Positions 54,290 through 62,528 of a stretch of 64,000 nt of DNA are shown here, one piece after another. Location of the stretch: contig SAIW01000017.1 in the NCBI GenBank assembly GCA_004028795.1, positions 51,655-115,654 on the forward strand. Reading direction: 5' to 3'. The stretch's first letter is position 1, and each line of letters begins with the position of its first letter. The translations under genes and the position numbers were made by a program. The notes under the pieces were generated by a model that saw nothing but the letters and a program-made list of their open reading frames with translations, was not told the origin of the DNA and did not search any database. The DNA is from Chitinophagaceae bacterium (lineage in GTDB: Bacteria; Bacteroidota; Bacteroidia; Chitinophagales; Chitinophagaceae).

Positions 54290-55549
54290 ATGCAATTGCT
54301 TAGACATATTCCTTTTCTGCGTACTGTGTTATGGTACAGCGTAACTGCCTTTGGCGGTCCGCAAGGGCATTACGGTATGATGGCAAAAACTTTTGTAGAA
54401 AAAAGAAGAGATATTACCGAAACAGAACTCCTTGAGTTTGTAAGTTTCTGTAACATGCTACCGGGTGCATCTTCTACACAAACAGTAACATTAATAGGCT
54501 ATAAACGTGGTGGTATTCCTTTAGCCATTCTTACTTTATTAATATGGATTTTACCTGCCTGTACTTTAATGGGTGCCTTATCTTTTTTGCTGGATTATTT
54601 TGATGATATGAAAATTAATACTCAATCTTTCAGGTTTATTCAACCGATGGTAATAGGCTTCATCATTTATTCAGCTATTAAAATGTTCGGCATAGCAGTT
54701 AATAATACTATTACCACAGTTATTGCTTTTGCAACGGCTTTAATAACATTATTAGGTTTTAAAACGCCGTGGACGATTCCTGCATTAATTTTAGTTGCAG
54801 GCATTATTACCAACTTCAGCGATAAGCGTATTCCTCAAAAAGAAATTCCGCCTAAGAAAATTAAATGGGGCAACATATTAATATTTTTTACACTGTTTGG
54901 TTTGGCGGGTTATTTATCTGAAACAGCCACAAGAGAAAACTGGAAGCACAGAAAACTCTTTAATGTATTTGAAAGCAGCTATCGCTTCGGCAGCATTGTG
55001 TTTGGTGGTGGCGATGTATTAATTCCGTTAATGTATAATCAATATGTGGTTCGCCCGCAAACCAAACATATTCAGGAAAATAAACGTGATGTATTAAGTA
55101 TTAAACAAGACGATTTTTTTACTGGAAGCGGAATTGTTCGTGCCATACCGGGACCTGTTTTTTCAATCGGTTCTTTTACGGGTGGTATTGCAGTAAGAAC
55201 GGAAAACAATTTTTTTACCCAGCTTGCAGGCTGTGTTTTAGGAAGTATTGGCATTTTCCTGCCGAGTGCATTATTGGTATTATTCTTTTTTCCCGTATGG
55301 AATAACTTAAAAAAATATGCAGTTATCTATCGCTCTTTAGAAGGTATTAATGCGGCAATTGTAGGAATAATGATAGGTGCTGTTTTGTTTTTAATAAATG
55401 CAATAGTATTTACTCATTTTGAAACCAATAAAGTAACAGGTTTTATTGATGTATTGGTTTTTACTGTAACGTATTTACTGTTGAGATATACCAAAGTAAA
55501 ACCTCCTTTTATTGTGATGGGTTGTTTGTTGTTAGGGTTTTTATTGTAG
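54290..55549 (+). CDS. chrA: Chromate transporter (ChrA/CHR family), two-domain form
   Basis: 419 residues with about ten membrane helices. The CHR motif appears in both halves: [16 protein letters not shown] in the first and [16 protein letters not shown] in the second, each followed by a variant of the F(V/T)...PGP/PGA segment ([11 protein letters not shown], and [10 protein letters not shown]). This is the long-chain ChrA form. Family members export chromate, but many genomic copies have unknown anion substrates. It stands alone with a divergent lipoprotein gene upstream. Confidence 0.93.
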   Translation: MQLLRHIPFLRTVLWYSVTAFGGPQGHYGMMAKTFVEKRRDITETELLEFVSFCNMLPGASSTQTVTLIGYKRGGIPLAILTLLIWILPACTLMGALSFLLDYFDDMKINTQSFRFIQPMVIGFIIYSAIKMFGIAVNNTITTVIAFATALITLLGFKTPWTIPALILVAGIITNFSDKRIPQKEIPPKKIKWGNILIFFTLFGLAGYLSETATRENWKHRKLFNVFESSYRFGSIVFGGGDVLIPLMYNQYVVRPQTKHIQENKRDVLSIKQDDFFTGSGIVRAIPGPVFSIGSFTGGIAVRTENNFFTQLAGCVLGSIGIFLPSALLVLFFFPVWNNLKKYAVIYRSLEGINAAIVGIMIGAVLFLINAIVFTHFETNKVTGFIDVLVFTVTYLLLRYTKVKPPFIVMGCLLLGFLL

Positions 55550-55550
55550 G

Positions 55551-55590
55551 TGTTTACCGCAGAGGCGGAGAGAAGCTAAGTTTTTTGTAA
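55551..55590. repeat. Short 'cgcagagg' intergenic repeat remnant
   Basis: TTTACCGCAGAGGCGGAGAGAAGC just after the chrA stop resembles the start of the family-3 elements. A single weak copy. Confidence 0.3.
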
Positions 55591-55668
55591 AGAATGGATT
55601 AGCTTATTCTTTCAATTGATGGTATAACCATTAAACTGTTGAACCTTAAACTATTCAACACAACCTAT

Positions 55669-56706
55669 CTACACCGCACATTTTTCATGATAGTTAATCA
55701 ATTCAATCGGTGTTCTTTCCAATTCATACCCTTTATAATAGTTTTCGATTTCGTTTAATACAGCTTCTATTTCTTCTATTGTTTTTAGCTGCACCAATCT
55801 GTTTCTGAACTCTTTTATATTGGGAAATCCTTTTAAATAATTAGCATAATGACTTCGCATTTCTAAAATGCCCAACACCCCGTTTTTCCATTCAACACTT
55901 TTGTATAAATGCTTTTTAATAACTGCAATGCGTTGATGAATATCAGGCGGGGCAAGCATTTCACCGGTTTTTATAAAATGCTTTATTTCATTAAATATCC
56001 AGGGGTAGCCAATGGCTGCTCTGCCAATCATAATACCATCAACACCAAAACGATTTTTATATTCCAATGCTTTTTGCGGAGAATCAATATCGCCATTACC
56101 AAAAATGGGGATGTTAATTCTCGGGTTGTTTTTTACTTTGGCAATCAATGTCCAATCCGCTTCGCCTTTATACATCTGGCAACGGGTTCTTCCGTGAATA
56201 CTTAATGCTTTAATGCCTGCATCCTGCAAACGCTCCGCCACTTCTTCAATATTTCTGCTGCTGTCATCCCAACCCAAACGTGTTTTAACAGTAACAGGTA
56301 ATGAGGTAGATTTTACCACTGCAGTTGTTAAACGTACCATCAAATCAATGTCTTTCAACACACCGGCACCGGCACCTTTGCTTACTACTTTTTTTACAGG
56401 GCAACCGAAATTAATGTCCAATAAATCAGGGTTTACCGTTTCAACAATTTTAGCACTCAATGCCATCGCTTCTTCATCTCCACCAAAAATCTGAATACCT
56501 ACTGGGCGTTCTTCTTCAAATATATCGAGTTTTTTACGGCTTTTTATGGCATCGCGAATTAAACCTTCGCTGCTTATAAACTCAGTGTACATTAAGTCTG
56601 CACCATTGTCTTTACACACAGAACGAAATGGTGGGTCGCTCACATCTTCCATTGGTGCCAGTAACAAAGGGAAGTGCGGTAATGGTATGTTGCCTATTTT
56701 TATCAA
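55669..56706 (-). CDS. dusB: tRNA-dihydrouridine synthase (DusB-type)
   Basis: 345 residues, full length. FMN and substrate motifs: LLAPMEDVSDPPFR at the N-terminus, the catalytic Cys in DINFGCPVKKVVSKGAGA, KTRLGWDD, SIHGRTRCQMYKGEADW, PIFGNGDID and DGIMIGRAAIGYPWIF. The enzyme reduces uridines in the tRNA D loop using NADPH and FMN. Assignment to DusB rather than another Dus subgroup rests on overall similarity. It is divergent from the CPBP gene, sharing a 56-base intergenic region with a -7-like TAAATTTG (56737-56730, minus strand). Confidence 0.94.
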   Translation of the reverse strand: MIKIGNIPLPHFPLLLAPMEDVSDPPFRSVCKDNGADLMYTEFISSEGLIRDAIKSRKKLDIFEEERPVGIQIFGGDEEAMALSAKIVETVNPDLLDINFGCPVKKVVSKGAGAGVLKDIDLMVRLTTAVVKSTSLPVTVKTRLGWDDSSRNIEEVAERLQDAGIKALSIHGRTRCQMYKGEADWTLIAKVKNNPRINIPIFGNGDIDSPQKALEYKNRFGVDGIMIGRAAIGYPWIFNEIKHFIKTGEMLAPPDIHQRIAVIKKHLYKSVEWKNGVLGILEMRSHYANYLKGFPNIKEFRNRLVQLKTIEEIEAVLNEIENYYKGYELERTPIELINYHEKCAV

Positions 56707-56762
56707 AATGCTTATATTATCTTAGCCCGCAAATTTACAGTTTGATTTTTTAATGACTAATT

Positions 56763-57728
56763 ATGAATGAACTACAACCCTCAATATTAGAAGACTCGCA
56801 AGAGTTTCAAAATTTTTTTAACGAAAGCAAAAGCAAGCCTGCTATAAGTTATTTAGGACAGTTAGCAATATTGATAGGCTTATTGGGAGTGGGATTAATC
56901 GTCGGCTCTTTAATTGCAGGAATTGTTTTTGTAGCAATGACGCATACTAATTTGTTGGATTTAGAAAAAGCGATGAGCAACCCCGCTTATGCCAATGCAT
57001 CTAAAATTGCACAATTAGTTGGCTCTGTTGTTATATTTTTTGCTCCGGCATTTTTTTATGCTTTAATTGTAAACAAGAAACCTTTTCAACAATTAGGTTT
57101 TAGTAAAAAGATAAGTGCGGTACAAGCAATAATTGTTGCGGGTATTGCTTTTACAGGATTGTTTTTGAGCGGGGCTTTGGCTCACTTAAATGAAATAATA
57201 CCCATCTCTCACAAGGCAGCAGCCTATTTTAAACAGCTTGAAGATAAATACAGCGAACAGGTTTTAATAATGGCACAAATGAAAACGGTAGCTGATTATA
57301 TTGTATCATTATTTGTAGTTGCTTTAGTTCCTGCTATTGTAGAGGAAACTTTATTCAGAGGTGGCTTACAAAACATATTAGTTAAATGGACAAAGAATGC
57401 CTGGGTTGGAATTATTATTACCAGCGTTTTATTCAGTGCTATACATTTCAGTTACTATGGTTTTTTATCAAGAGCCATGTTAGGTATGGTATTGGGGTTT
57501 GTTTTTTATGAAACTAAAAATTTGTGGTTAAGCATTTTTATGCATTTTATTAATAATGGTATTGCAATAACCGGTTTATATTTTTCTATGAAGAAGGAAA
57601 AGGTAACCAAAGAGTCGTTAAACGATGATACTTACCCTTTGTGGATTGGATTAATTGCTTTACTGATAATTATTACCTTATTTCAATTATTAAAAAAAGA
57701 AACTGCTAAGCAAAATTTATCTGCCTGA
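56763..57728 (+). CDS. CPBP-family intramembrane metalloprotease (Abi-type)
   Basis: 321 residues with eight predicted helices. The catalytic motifs are VPAIVEETLFRGGL (EExxxR), LFSAIHFSYYG (FxxxH) and FMHFINNG. The family is related to eukaryotic Rce1 and includes bacteriocin-immunity-like proteins and glutamic intramembrane proteases; the substrate is unknown. Its stop overlaps the start of the next gene (TGATG), so the two are translationally coupled. Confidence 0.93.
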   Translation: MNELQPSILEDSQEFQNFFNESKSKPAISYLGQLAILIGLLGVGLIVGSLIAGIVFVAMTHTNLLDLEKAMSNPAYANASKIAQLVGSVVIFFAPAFFYALIVNKKPFQQLGFSKKISAVQAIIVAGIAFTGLFLSGALAHLNEIIPISHKAAAYFKQLEDKYSEQVLIMAQMKTVADYIVSLFVVALVPAIVEETLFRGGLQNILVKWTKNAWVGIIITSVLFSAIHFSYYGFLSRAMLGMVLGFVFYETKNLWLSIFMHFINNGIAITGLYFSMKKEKVTKESLNDDTYPLWIGLIALLIIITLFQLLKKETAKQNLSA

Positions 57729-57934
57729 TGCAAGCATGGCAACTATTAAAAACTACCCGAAGCATTGCAGAAGCCAATATAGTAAAGGGTTTGCTGCAGG
57801 AGAATGATATTCCCGTTCAGTTATTAAATAAACAAGACAGCAGCTATATTAATTTTGGCGAGGTTGAAATTTATGTTCCTTTTCATTTAAAAGAAGTAGC
57901 GAATAATTTGTTGAATAAGGCTCTTCTTAACTAA
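57728..57934 (+). CDS. DUF2007 putative signal-transducing protein
   Basis: 68 residues, the normal length. WQLLKTTRSIAEANIVKGLLQENDIPVQLLN followed by EVEIYVPFHLKEVANNLL matches DUF2007, a small ferredoxin-like cytoplasmic domain found beside membrane proteases and other regulators. It overlaps the CPBP gene by one base, which suggests it acts with that protease. Function is not established. Confidence 0.88.
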   Translation: MQAWQLLKTTRSIAEANIVKGLLQENDIPVQLLNKQDSSYINFGEVEIYVPFHLKEVANNLLNKALLN

Positions 57935-57946
57935 TGTTATAATAAA

Positions 57947-58016
57947 CGTCATTTCTCACTTCGTTCGAAATCTCATTTTATAAAAAAGATTTCTCGGCAC
58001 GAGCCTCGAAATGACG
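57947..58016. repeat. MITE-like palindromic element, copy B
   Basis: Outer arms CGTCATTTC (57947-57955) and GAAATGACG (58008-58016), inner arms GAAATCT and AGATTTC. Shorter than the copy at 25657-25744 but with the same nested order. It fills the gap between DUF2007 and cdsA. Confidence 0.8.
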
Positions 58017-58037
58017 AAAACAAATTAAAACATACAC

Positions 58038-58919
58038 ATGGCTCTTAACGCACAAACATTTAAAACAAGAACACTTACAGCCATCATATTTGTAGTGGTA
58101 ATGTTGGCGGGATTATTAATAAATCACTGGAGTTTTTTTATTTTATTTTCTGTTATTCATTTTGGTTGCTGGATAGAGTATCAAAAATTAATCGGTTTAA
58201 TTGATAAAGATTATTTAAGCATTTCTTCTTTTCACAGAAATGTAATCATGTTGATTGGTTGGTGCTTTATGCTATTTATGTGCAACAGAGCCTACAGCAT
58301 TAATAACATTAGTTTTAAAGGAATAGGTCAGTATGGTATTTTAATACTCACTATACTATTTTGTTTGTTTGAAATTGTATTCAAGAAAAATCTGAATGTA
58401 AAGTTGATTGGTTATTCAATATTAGGCTTGCTGTACATTTCTTTAAGTTGGGGGTTGATGATTGGATTAAGGAACGATGGAATGATGTTTAAAGGGCAAA
58501 CACTGATGTTAGATTTTGGTTTCGGTTTTGTAACTCCAATATTATTAATTGCTTCTATCTGGATTAATGATACCATGCAATACATTGTTGGTTCATTAAT
58601 CGGTAAAACGCCGTTCAGTAAAATATCTCCTAAAAAAACATGGGAAGGCACCGCAGGCGGTTCTTTGCTTTGTATTGTTGTTGTTTCAGTGGTTGGTTTT
58701 TATGCAATACATCTTCCGATTCAATTATGCATTGGCGTTGCTGCTATAGCTGCCATAATGGGTACGTTAGGAGATTTATTAGAAAGTAAACTGAAACGTT
58801 TAGCCAATGTAAAAGACAGCGGTAGTTTTATGCCGGGTCATGGTGGTTTTTTAGACCGGTTTGATTCTTTATTATTAGCCACTCCGTTTGTTTGGTTGTT
58901 TGTTTATTTTTTTATGTAG
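58038..58919 (+). CDS. cdsA: Phosphatidate cytidylyltransferase (CDP-diglyceride synthase)
   Basis: 293 residues with eight predicted helices. The family signature is complete: SPKKTWEGTAGG near residue 198 and, at the C-terminus, LKRLANVKDSGSFMPGHGGFLDRFDSLL. The enzyme makes CDP-diacylglycerol from phosphatidate and CTP, the branch point of phospholipid synthesis. It stands directly after the palindromic repeat and is probably transcribed with the CPBP and DUF2007 genes unless that repeat ends transcription. Confidence 0.97.
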   Translation: MALNAQTFKTRTLTAIIFVVVMLAGLLINHWSFFILFSVIHFGCWIEYQKLIGLIDKDYLSISSFHRNVIMLIGWCFMLFMCNRAYSINNISFKGIGQYGILILTILFCLFEIVFKKNLNVKLIGYSILGLLYISLSWGLMIGLRNDGMMFKGQTLMLDFGFGFVTPILLIASIWINDTMQYIVGSLIGKTPFSKISPKKTWEGTAGGSLLCIVVVSVVGFYAIHLPIQLCIGVAAIAAIMGTLGDLLESKLKRLANVKDSGSFMPGHGGFLDRFDSLLLATPFVWLFVYFFM

Positions 58920-58944
58920 CTGGAAAGGAAGGAAGACAAGAAGT

Positions 58945-59012
58945 ATCTGCTCGCCGCAAACACTAAAGCCACCAAAAATATTCTGCGATTTCTGCGTATT
59001 CTGCGAGAAACA
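58945..59012. repeat. 'ctgcg' dispersed repeat, family 3, second long copy
   Basis: CTGCTCGCCGCAAAC, then AATATTCTGCGATTTCTGCG and ATTCTGCGAGAAA. Same order as 42340-42410 on the opposite strand. Lies between cdsA and the trans-sulfuration gene, immediately before a family-2 repeat. Confidence 0.65.
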
Positions 59013-59049
59013 AAATTGTTATCAGTAATCCTTTAAGTAAACAAACAAT

Positions 59050-59137
59050 ATTGCTGCATAACGAACAGAACGTATCCCGAAGTTTCGGGATGCTATACTT
59101 CGACTCCGCTCAGTACAGGCTGCTCAGGCGATGCCAT
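59050..59137. repeat. Dispersed intergenic repeat, family 2, copy B
   Basis: Matches 18682-18759 over nearly its whole length, with an extra hairpin inserted (TCCCGAAGTTTCGGGA) before ATACTTCGACTCCGCTCAG and AGGCGATGCCA. Non-coding. Confidence 0.75.
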
Positions 59138-59149
59138 AAAAAACTGAAG

Positions 59150-59177
59150 TTGGTAACATAACAAATCTTCATCTTTG
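59150..59177 (+). promoter_or_regulatory. Promoter of the trans-sulfuration gene
   Basis: TTG (59150-59152), 17 bases, CATCTTTG (59170-59177), one mismatch from the Bacteroidota -7 form. Transcription would start about ten bases before the ATG. Confidence 0.6.
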
Positions 59178-59193
59178 CAGTCCTAAATTTTTT

Positions 59194-60336
59194 ATGATGA
59201 AAATTGCTACCAAGTTTATACATGCAGGTGCCGAACCCGATCCAAGTACAGGTGCTATTATGACACCTATTTTTCAAACTTCAACTTATGTTCAACAGGC
59301 ACCCGGTGTAAACAAAGGTTATGAATATGCACGCAGCCAGAACCCTACACGTAAGGCTTTGGAAGATGCATATGCACAGATTGAAAACGGAAAATTTGGT
59401 TTGGCTTTCAGCAGTGGTGTGGCAGCAACAGATGCGGTAATTAAGTTGTTACAACCGGGTGATGAAGTTATTTGCGGGAATGATATGTATGGCGGTACTT
59501 ACCGTTTATTCACTAAAATATTTGAGAAATTCGGTATCAGGTTTCATTATGTGAACATGCAACATGTAAGCAATATTGAAGCATTAATAAACAGCCACAC
59601 CAAATTAATATGGGCAGAAACGCCAACCAACCCTTTAATGAATATTGTTGATATTGCTGCTGTAGCTACGGTGGCTAAAAAGCATAATATCTTGTTATGT
59701 GTTGATAACACTTTTGCTTCTCCGTATTTACAAAACCCATTAGACTTAGGTGCCGATATTGTTATGCACAGTGCTACCAAATATTTAGGTGGTCATAGTG
59801 ATGTTATACAAGGTTGTTTGGTAATGAACGATGCAGCGTTAAGAGAACAATTGTATTTTATTCAAAAAAGTTGCGGTGCTGTACCCGGACCGCAGGATTG
59901 TTTTTTGGTTTTACGTGGTATTAAAACTTTGCATGTACGTATGCAACGCCACTGCGAGAACGGAGAAAAAATTGCATATTGGTTGCGTAATAATAATAAG
60001 GTTAGTAAAGTGTATTGGCCCGGCTTTGAAGATGCAGCCGGTTATGCAGTTGCTAAACAACAAATGCGTGGCTTTGGCGGTATGATAAGTTTTGAATTGC
60101 AGAATGATAGTGTGGAAGAAGCTAAACGTGTTTTATCATCTACACATTTATTTTCATTGGCAGAAAGTTTAGGAGGTGTGGAAAGTTTAATTAATCATCC
60201 TGCAAGTATGACACATGCTTCTATACCGAGAGAAGAAAGAATTAAAAACGGATTGAGTGATTCTTTAATTCGTTTAAGTGTTGGTATTGAAGATGCAGAT
60301 GATTTAATTAACGATTTACAACAAGCTATAGGATAA
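59194..60336 (+). CDS. PLP-dependent trans-sulfuration enzyme (cystathionine gamma-synthase/lyase)
   Basis: 380 residues of the Cys/Met metabolism PLP family. The PLP lysine lies in HSATKYLGGHSD; other landmarks are YEYARSQNPTRKALE, AFSSGVAATDAV, YGGTYRLF, WAETPTNPLM and DNTFASPYLQNPL near residues 47-175, and the C-terminal SLGGVESLINHPASMTHASI. These fit cystathionine gamma-synthase (MetB) or gamma-lyase; the two cannot be separated by motif alone. It makes or breaks cystathionine between cysteine and homocysteine. An ATG one codon later is an equally good start. The next small membrane gene overlaps by one base. Confidence 0.93.
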   Translation: MMKIATKFIHAGAEPDPSTGAIMTPIFQTSTYVQQAPGVNKGYEYARSQNPTRKALEDAYAQIENGKFGLAFSSGVAATDAVIKLLQPGDEVICGNDMYGGTYRLFTKIFEKFGIRFHYVNMQHVSNIEALINSHTKLIWAETPTNPLMNIVDIAAVATVAKKHNILLCVDNTFASPYLQNPLDLGADIVMHSATKYLGGHSDVIQGCLVMNDAALREQLYFIQKSCGAVPGPQDCFLVLRGIKTLHVRMQRHCENGEKIAYWLRNNNKVSKVYWPGFEDAAGYAVAKQQMRGFGGMISFELQNDSVEEAKRVLSSTHLFSLAESLGGVESLINHPASMTHASIPREERIKNGLSDSLIRLSVGIEDADDLINDLQQAIG

Positions 60337-60572
60337 TGAATATTGCCATTGAAGTTATGGGTGGAATAGCAGGCGTATTAATTGTAGTTTGTTATTTTTT
60401 AAACATAAGGGGTAAGCTAAAAGTAAGTTCTCCGTTTTATATATGGGGTAATTTAATAGGTGGTATTTTCTTTATTATTTATACACTTTTTAAAGGTGCT
60501 TATTTTTCCATGTTTGTAAATGTGGTATGGGTTATTGTAGCGTTAGCTGCGTTGTTTAAGAAGAAGCAATAA
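60336..60572 (+). CDS. Small membrane protein (CBU_0592-like)
   Basis: 78 residues with three hydrophobic segments (IAGVLIVVCYFLNI, FYIWGNLIGGIFFIIYTLF and FVNVVWVIVALAALF) and a basic end, KKKQ. The layout matches the CBU_0592-like family of small integral proteins of unknown function. Its ATG overlaps the stop of the trans-sulfuration gene (TAATG), so the two are co-translated; whether it relates to sulfur metabolism is unknown. Confidence 0.8.
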   Translation: MNIAIEVMGGIAGVLIVVCYFLNIRGKLKVSSPFYIWGNLIGGIFFIIYTLFKGAYFSMFVNVVWVIVALAALFKKKQ

Positions 60573-60641
60573 ATTTTTTGTCCTAAGCTGTAGCATAAAT
60601 ATTAAGCATTTGTTGCGTCGCACACTTATAGGTTCTGTTCA

Positions 60642-61094
60642 TCACTCAGCATACACATTCGGATTATGCAATTGCATAAACCGCTTGGTTTGTTCTTCAC
60701 CAAAATTTTCCCAACCAAATTGTTTGTATAAGCCATGTGCATCTCTGGTTCCCAACAACCATCTTCTTAAACCCTGTACTTCTTCATTACTATGTATAAA
60801 CTGCATTAACCATTTACTCAAGCCTTTACCTCTGTGTGTTTCTATAATGAATACATCGGCTAAATAAGCAAAGGTTGCATAGTCTGTTATTAATCTTGCA
60901 AAACCAACTTGTTCATCTTTGTATAACACTGCAAAACAAAATGAATGTTCTATAGAACGTTGTACCACATGCAACGGAATATGCTTAGCCCAATAAGATT
61001 CGTTTGCTAAGTAGTTATGTATAACAACAATATCCATTTTATTTTTATCTGTTGTTATAACATAATCATTATTTGTTGCTTCATAATTTTTCAT
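60642..61094 (-). CDS. GNAT-family N-acetyltransferase
   Basis: 150 residues covering one GNAT fold. The acetyl-CoA loop is THRGKGLSKWLM, preceded by ADVFIIE, with the substrate-side strand CFAVLYKDEQVGFARLITD and the C-terminal GTRDAHGLYKQFGWENFG. This subgroup is common in Bacteroidota and its acceptor is not known. The gene converges with the small membrane protein gene. A minus-strand terminator lies just upstream of its start, so it has its own promoter. Confidence 0.92.
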   Translation of the reverse strand: MKNYEATNNDYVITTDKNKMDIVVIHNYLANESYWAKHIPLHVVQRSIEHSFCFAVLYKDEQVGFARLITDYATFAYLADVFIIETHRGKGLSKWLMQFIHSNEEVQGLRRWLLGTRDAHGLYKQFGWENFGEEQTKRFMQLHNPNVYAE

Positions 61095-61144
61095 GTTGGT
61101 GTTATTAAAAAGTTATATGAATGAAGAAAAAAATCAGCAATAAA

Positions 61145-61168
61145 AAAGCCTCGCAGAAGCGAAGCTTT
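61145..61168 (-). terminator. Terminator-like hairpin facing the minus strand
   Basis: AAAGC and TCGC (61145-61154) pair with GCGA and GCTTT (61159-61168), one mismatch, loop AGAA. The T-run follows only on the minus strand. No minus-strand gene is known between here and 61552, so what it terminates is unclear. Confidence 0.6.
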
Positions 61169-61522
61169 GTATATGGATGGGTTAGTAAGTACCGGAAACA
61201 TTTGTTTCCAACACAATATTATAAATAGTTTTTTCCAACACAAAAAAAATTGAACAGAATTTTATTAACATTTTAAAACAATTTGTGAATTGCATTTGTA
61301 GTCAACATCAGTATCCTAAGTTGTTAATCAGTTATTATTTTATAGCATCAGCATTTTTATTATTTTATCAATTGCCTGAAACATGCATAAACACTGGTAT
61401 TACAGAGCATGTACTGTTTATACCATTAAACTATTGATTAATAAAACCAATTGTTATTCCGGAAAAAATGTGTTATTGCCAAGTATCCATCATTAAAAAA
61501 TTTTCCTGCACTTCATTGCCTT

Positions 61523-61530
61523 TACCTTTG
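61523..61530 (+). promoter_or_regulatory. Candidate -7 element of the LpxD-like gene
   Basis: TACCTTTG, an exact TAnnTTTG match, 22 bases before the ATG at 61553. The -33 position holds only Ts. Confidence 0.5.
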
Positions 61531-61552
61531 ATGCAATAAAAATTATGGCTGT

Positions 61553-62497
61553 ATGAAGTTTCCTTCTCCTGTTTCATTACAATGGTTATCAACATTAATT
61601 AATGCGGAATTGATGGGCAACGTTACTGCTCAGGCATCAGGCATTAATGAAATACATAAAGTTGAAGAAGGTGATATAGCTTTTGTTGATCATCCTAAAT
61701 ATTATGATAAATGTTTAAACAGTGCTGCATCATTTATCATCATTAATACTAAAGATGTTGTGATACCAACAGGTAAAGCATTATTGGTTACAGAACAACC
61801 ATTTGAAGCTTATTTAAAAATTATTGAACACTTCAGACCATTCGTTCCACACAGCAAACAAATCAGTGATACTGCAACTATTGGTATTAACACGGTTATT
61901 ATGCCGAATGTATTTATCGGTCATCATGTAACAATCGGTAATAACTGTATTATTCATCCCAATGTTACTATCATGGATTATTGCGAGTTGGGTGACAATG
62001 TTGTGATACAGGCGGGAACAGTAATTGGCAGCGATGCATTTTATTATAACACAAAAAAGAACAGAGAAGTTTGGTTTAAGAAAATGAAAAGTTGCGGAAC
62101 TGTTGTTATTGAAGACAATGTTGAAATTGGTGCGGGTTGTACAATTGACAGAGGTGTTACGCATGAAACAAGAATTGGTAAAGGAACTATTCTGGATAAT
62201 CAGATACAGATTGGTCACGATGTTGTAGTAGGTAAAAATTGCTTAATCTGTTCGCAGGTTGGCATTGCCGGTGCAACAACTATTGAAGATGGTGTTACAC
62301 TTTGGGGGCAGGTGGGTGTAAGCAAAACATTAACCATTGGTGCTAATGCAGTAGTGTTGGCACAAAGCGGCGTGCCTTCTGATTTAGAAGGAAATAAAGT
62401 TTATTGGGGAACACCAACCATAAATGCAAATGATAAAAGAAAAGAATTGGTTTGGATAAAACGTATTCCTCAATTATGGAAGAAAGTAATGGAGTAA
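61553..62497 (+). CDS. LpxD-like UDP-3-O-acylglucosamine N-acyltransferase
   Basis: 314 residues. An N-terminal LpxD-type domain (INEIHKVEEGDIAFVDHPKYYDK) is followed by a left-handed beta-helix of hexapeptide repeats from about residue 100 (TIGINTVIMPNVFIGHHVTIG...). The expected catalytic His region reads QIQIGHDVVVGKNCLI, followed by SQVGIAGATTIEDGV as in LpxD. LpxD adds the second acyl chain in lipid A synthesis. It stands apart from any other lpx gene, whereas Bacteroidota usually keep lpxD beside lpxC/fabZ and lpxA; it may be a second copy with a different acceptor. Confidence 0.88.
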   Translation: MKFPSPVSLQWLSTLINAELMGNVTAQASGINEIHKVEEGDIAFVDHPKYYDKCLNSAASFIIINTKDVVIPTGKALLVTEQPFEAYLKIIEHFRPFVPHSKQISDTATIGINTVIMPNVFIGHHVTIGNNCIIHPNVTIMDYCELGDNVVIQAGTVIGSDAFYYNTKKNREVWFKKMKSCGTVVIEDNVEIGAGCTIDRGVTHETRIGKGTILDNQIQIGHDVVVGKNCLICSQVGIAGATTIEDGVTLWGQVGVSKTLTIGANAVVLAQSGVPSDLEGNKVYWGTPTINANDKRKELVWIKRIPQLWKKVME

Positions 62498-62528
62498 AAA
62501 GTAGTGAATGGAAAATAGTTAACAGGTC

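Larger units (their letters stand above)
61095..61552. other. 458-base gene-free region with hairpins
   Basis: No supportable open frame on either strand. It contains the minus-strand terminator-like hairpin at 61145-61168, a perfect short hairpin GGAAAC/GTTTCC at 61194-61209, otherwise AT-rich sequence, and the promoter of the LpxD-like gene near its right end. Confidence 0.6.

Noticed and set aside
59012..59193. SAM or other riboswitch upstream of the trans-sulfuration gene
   Set aside because: The upstream region is made of dispersed repeats and a short promoter; no conserved aptamer pattern could be recognised.
60610..60867. An 85-codon plus-strand frame with many cysteines
   Set aside because: Antisense to the GNAT acetyltransferase; the cysteines arise from its codons read backwards.
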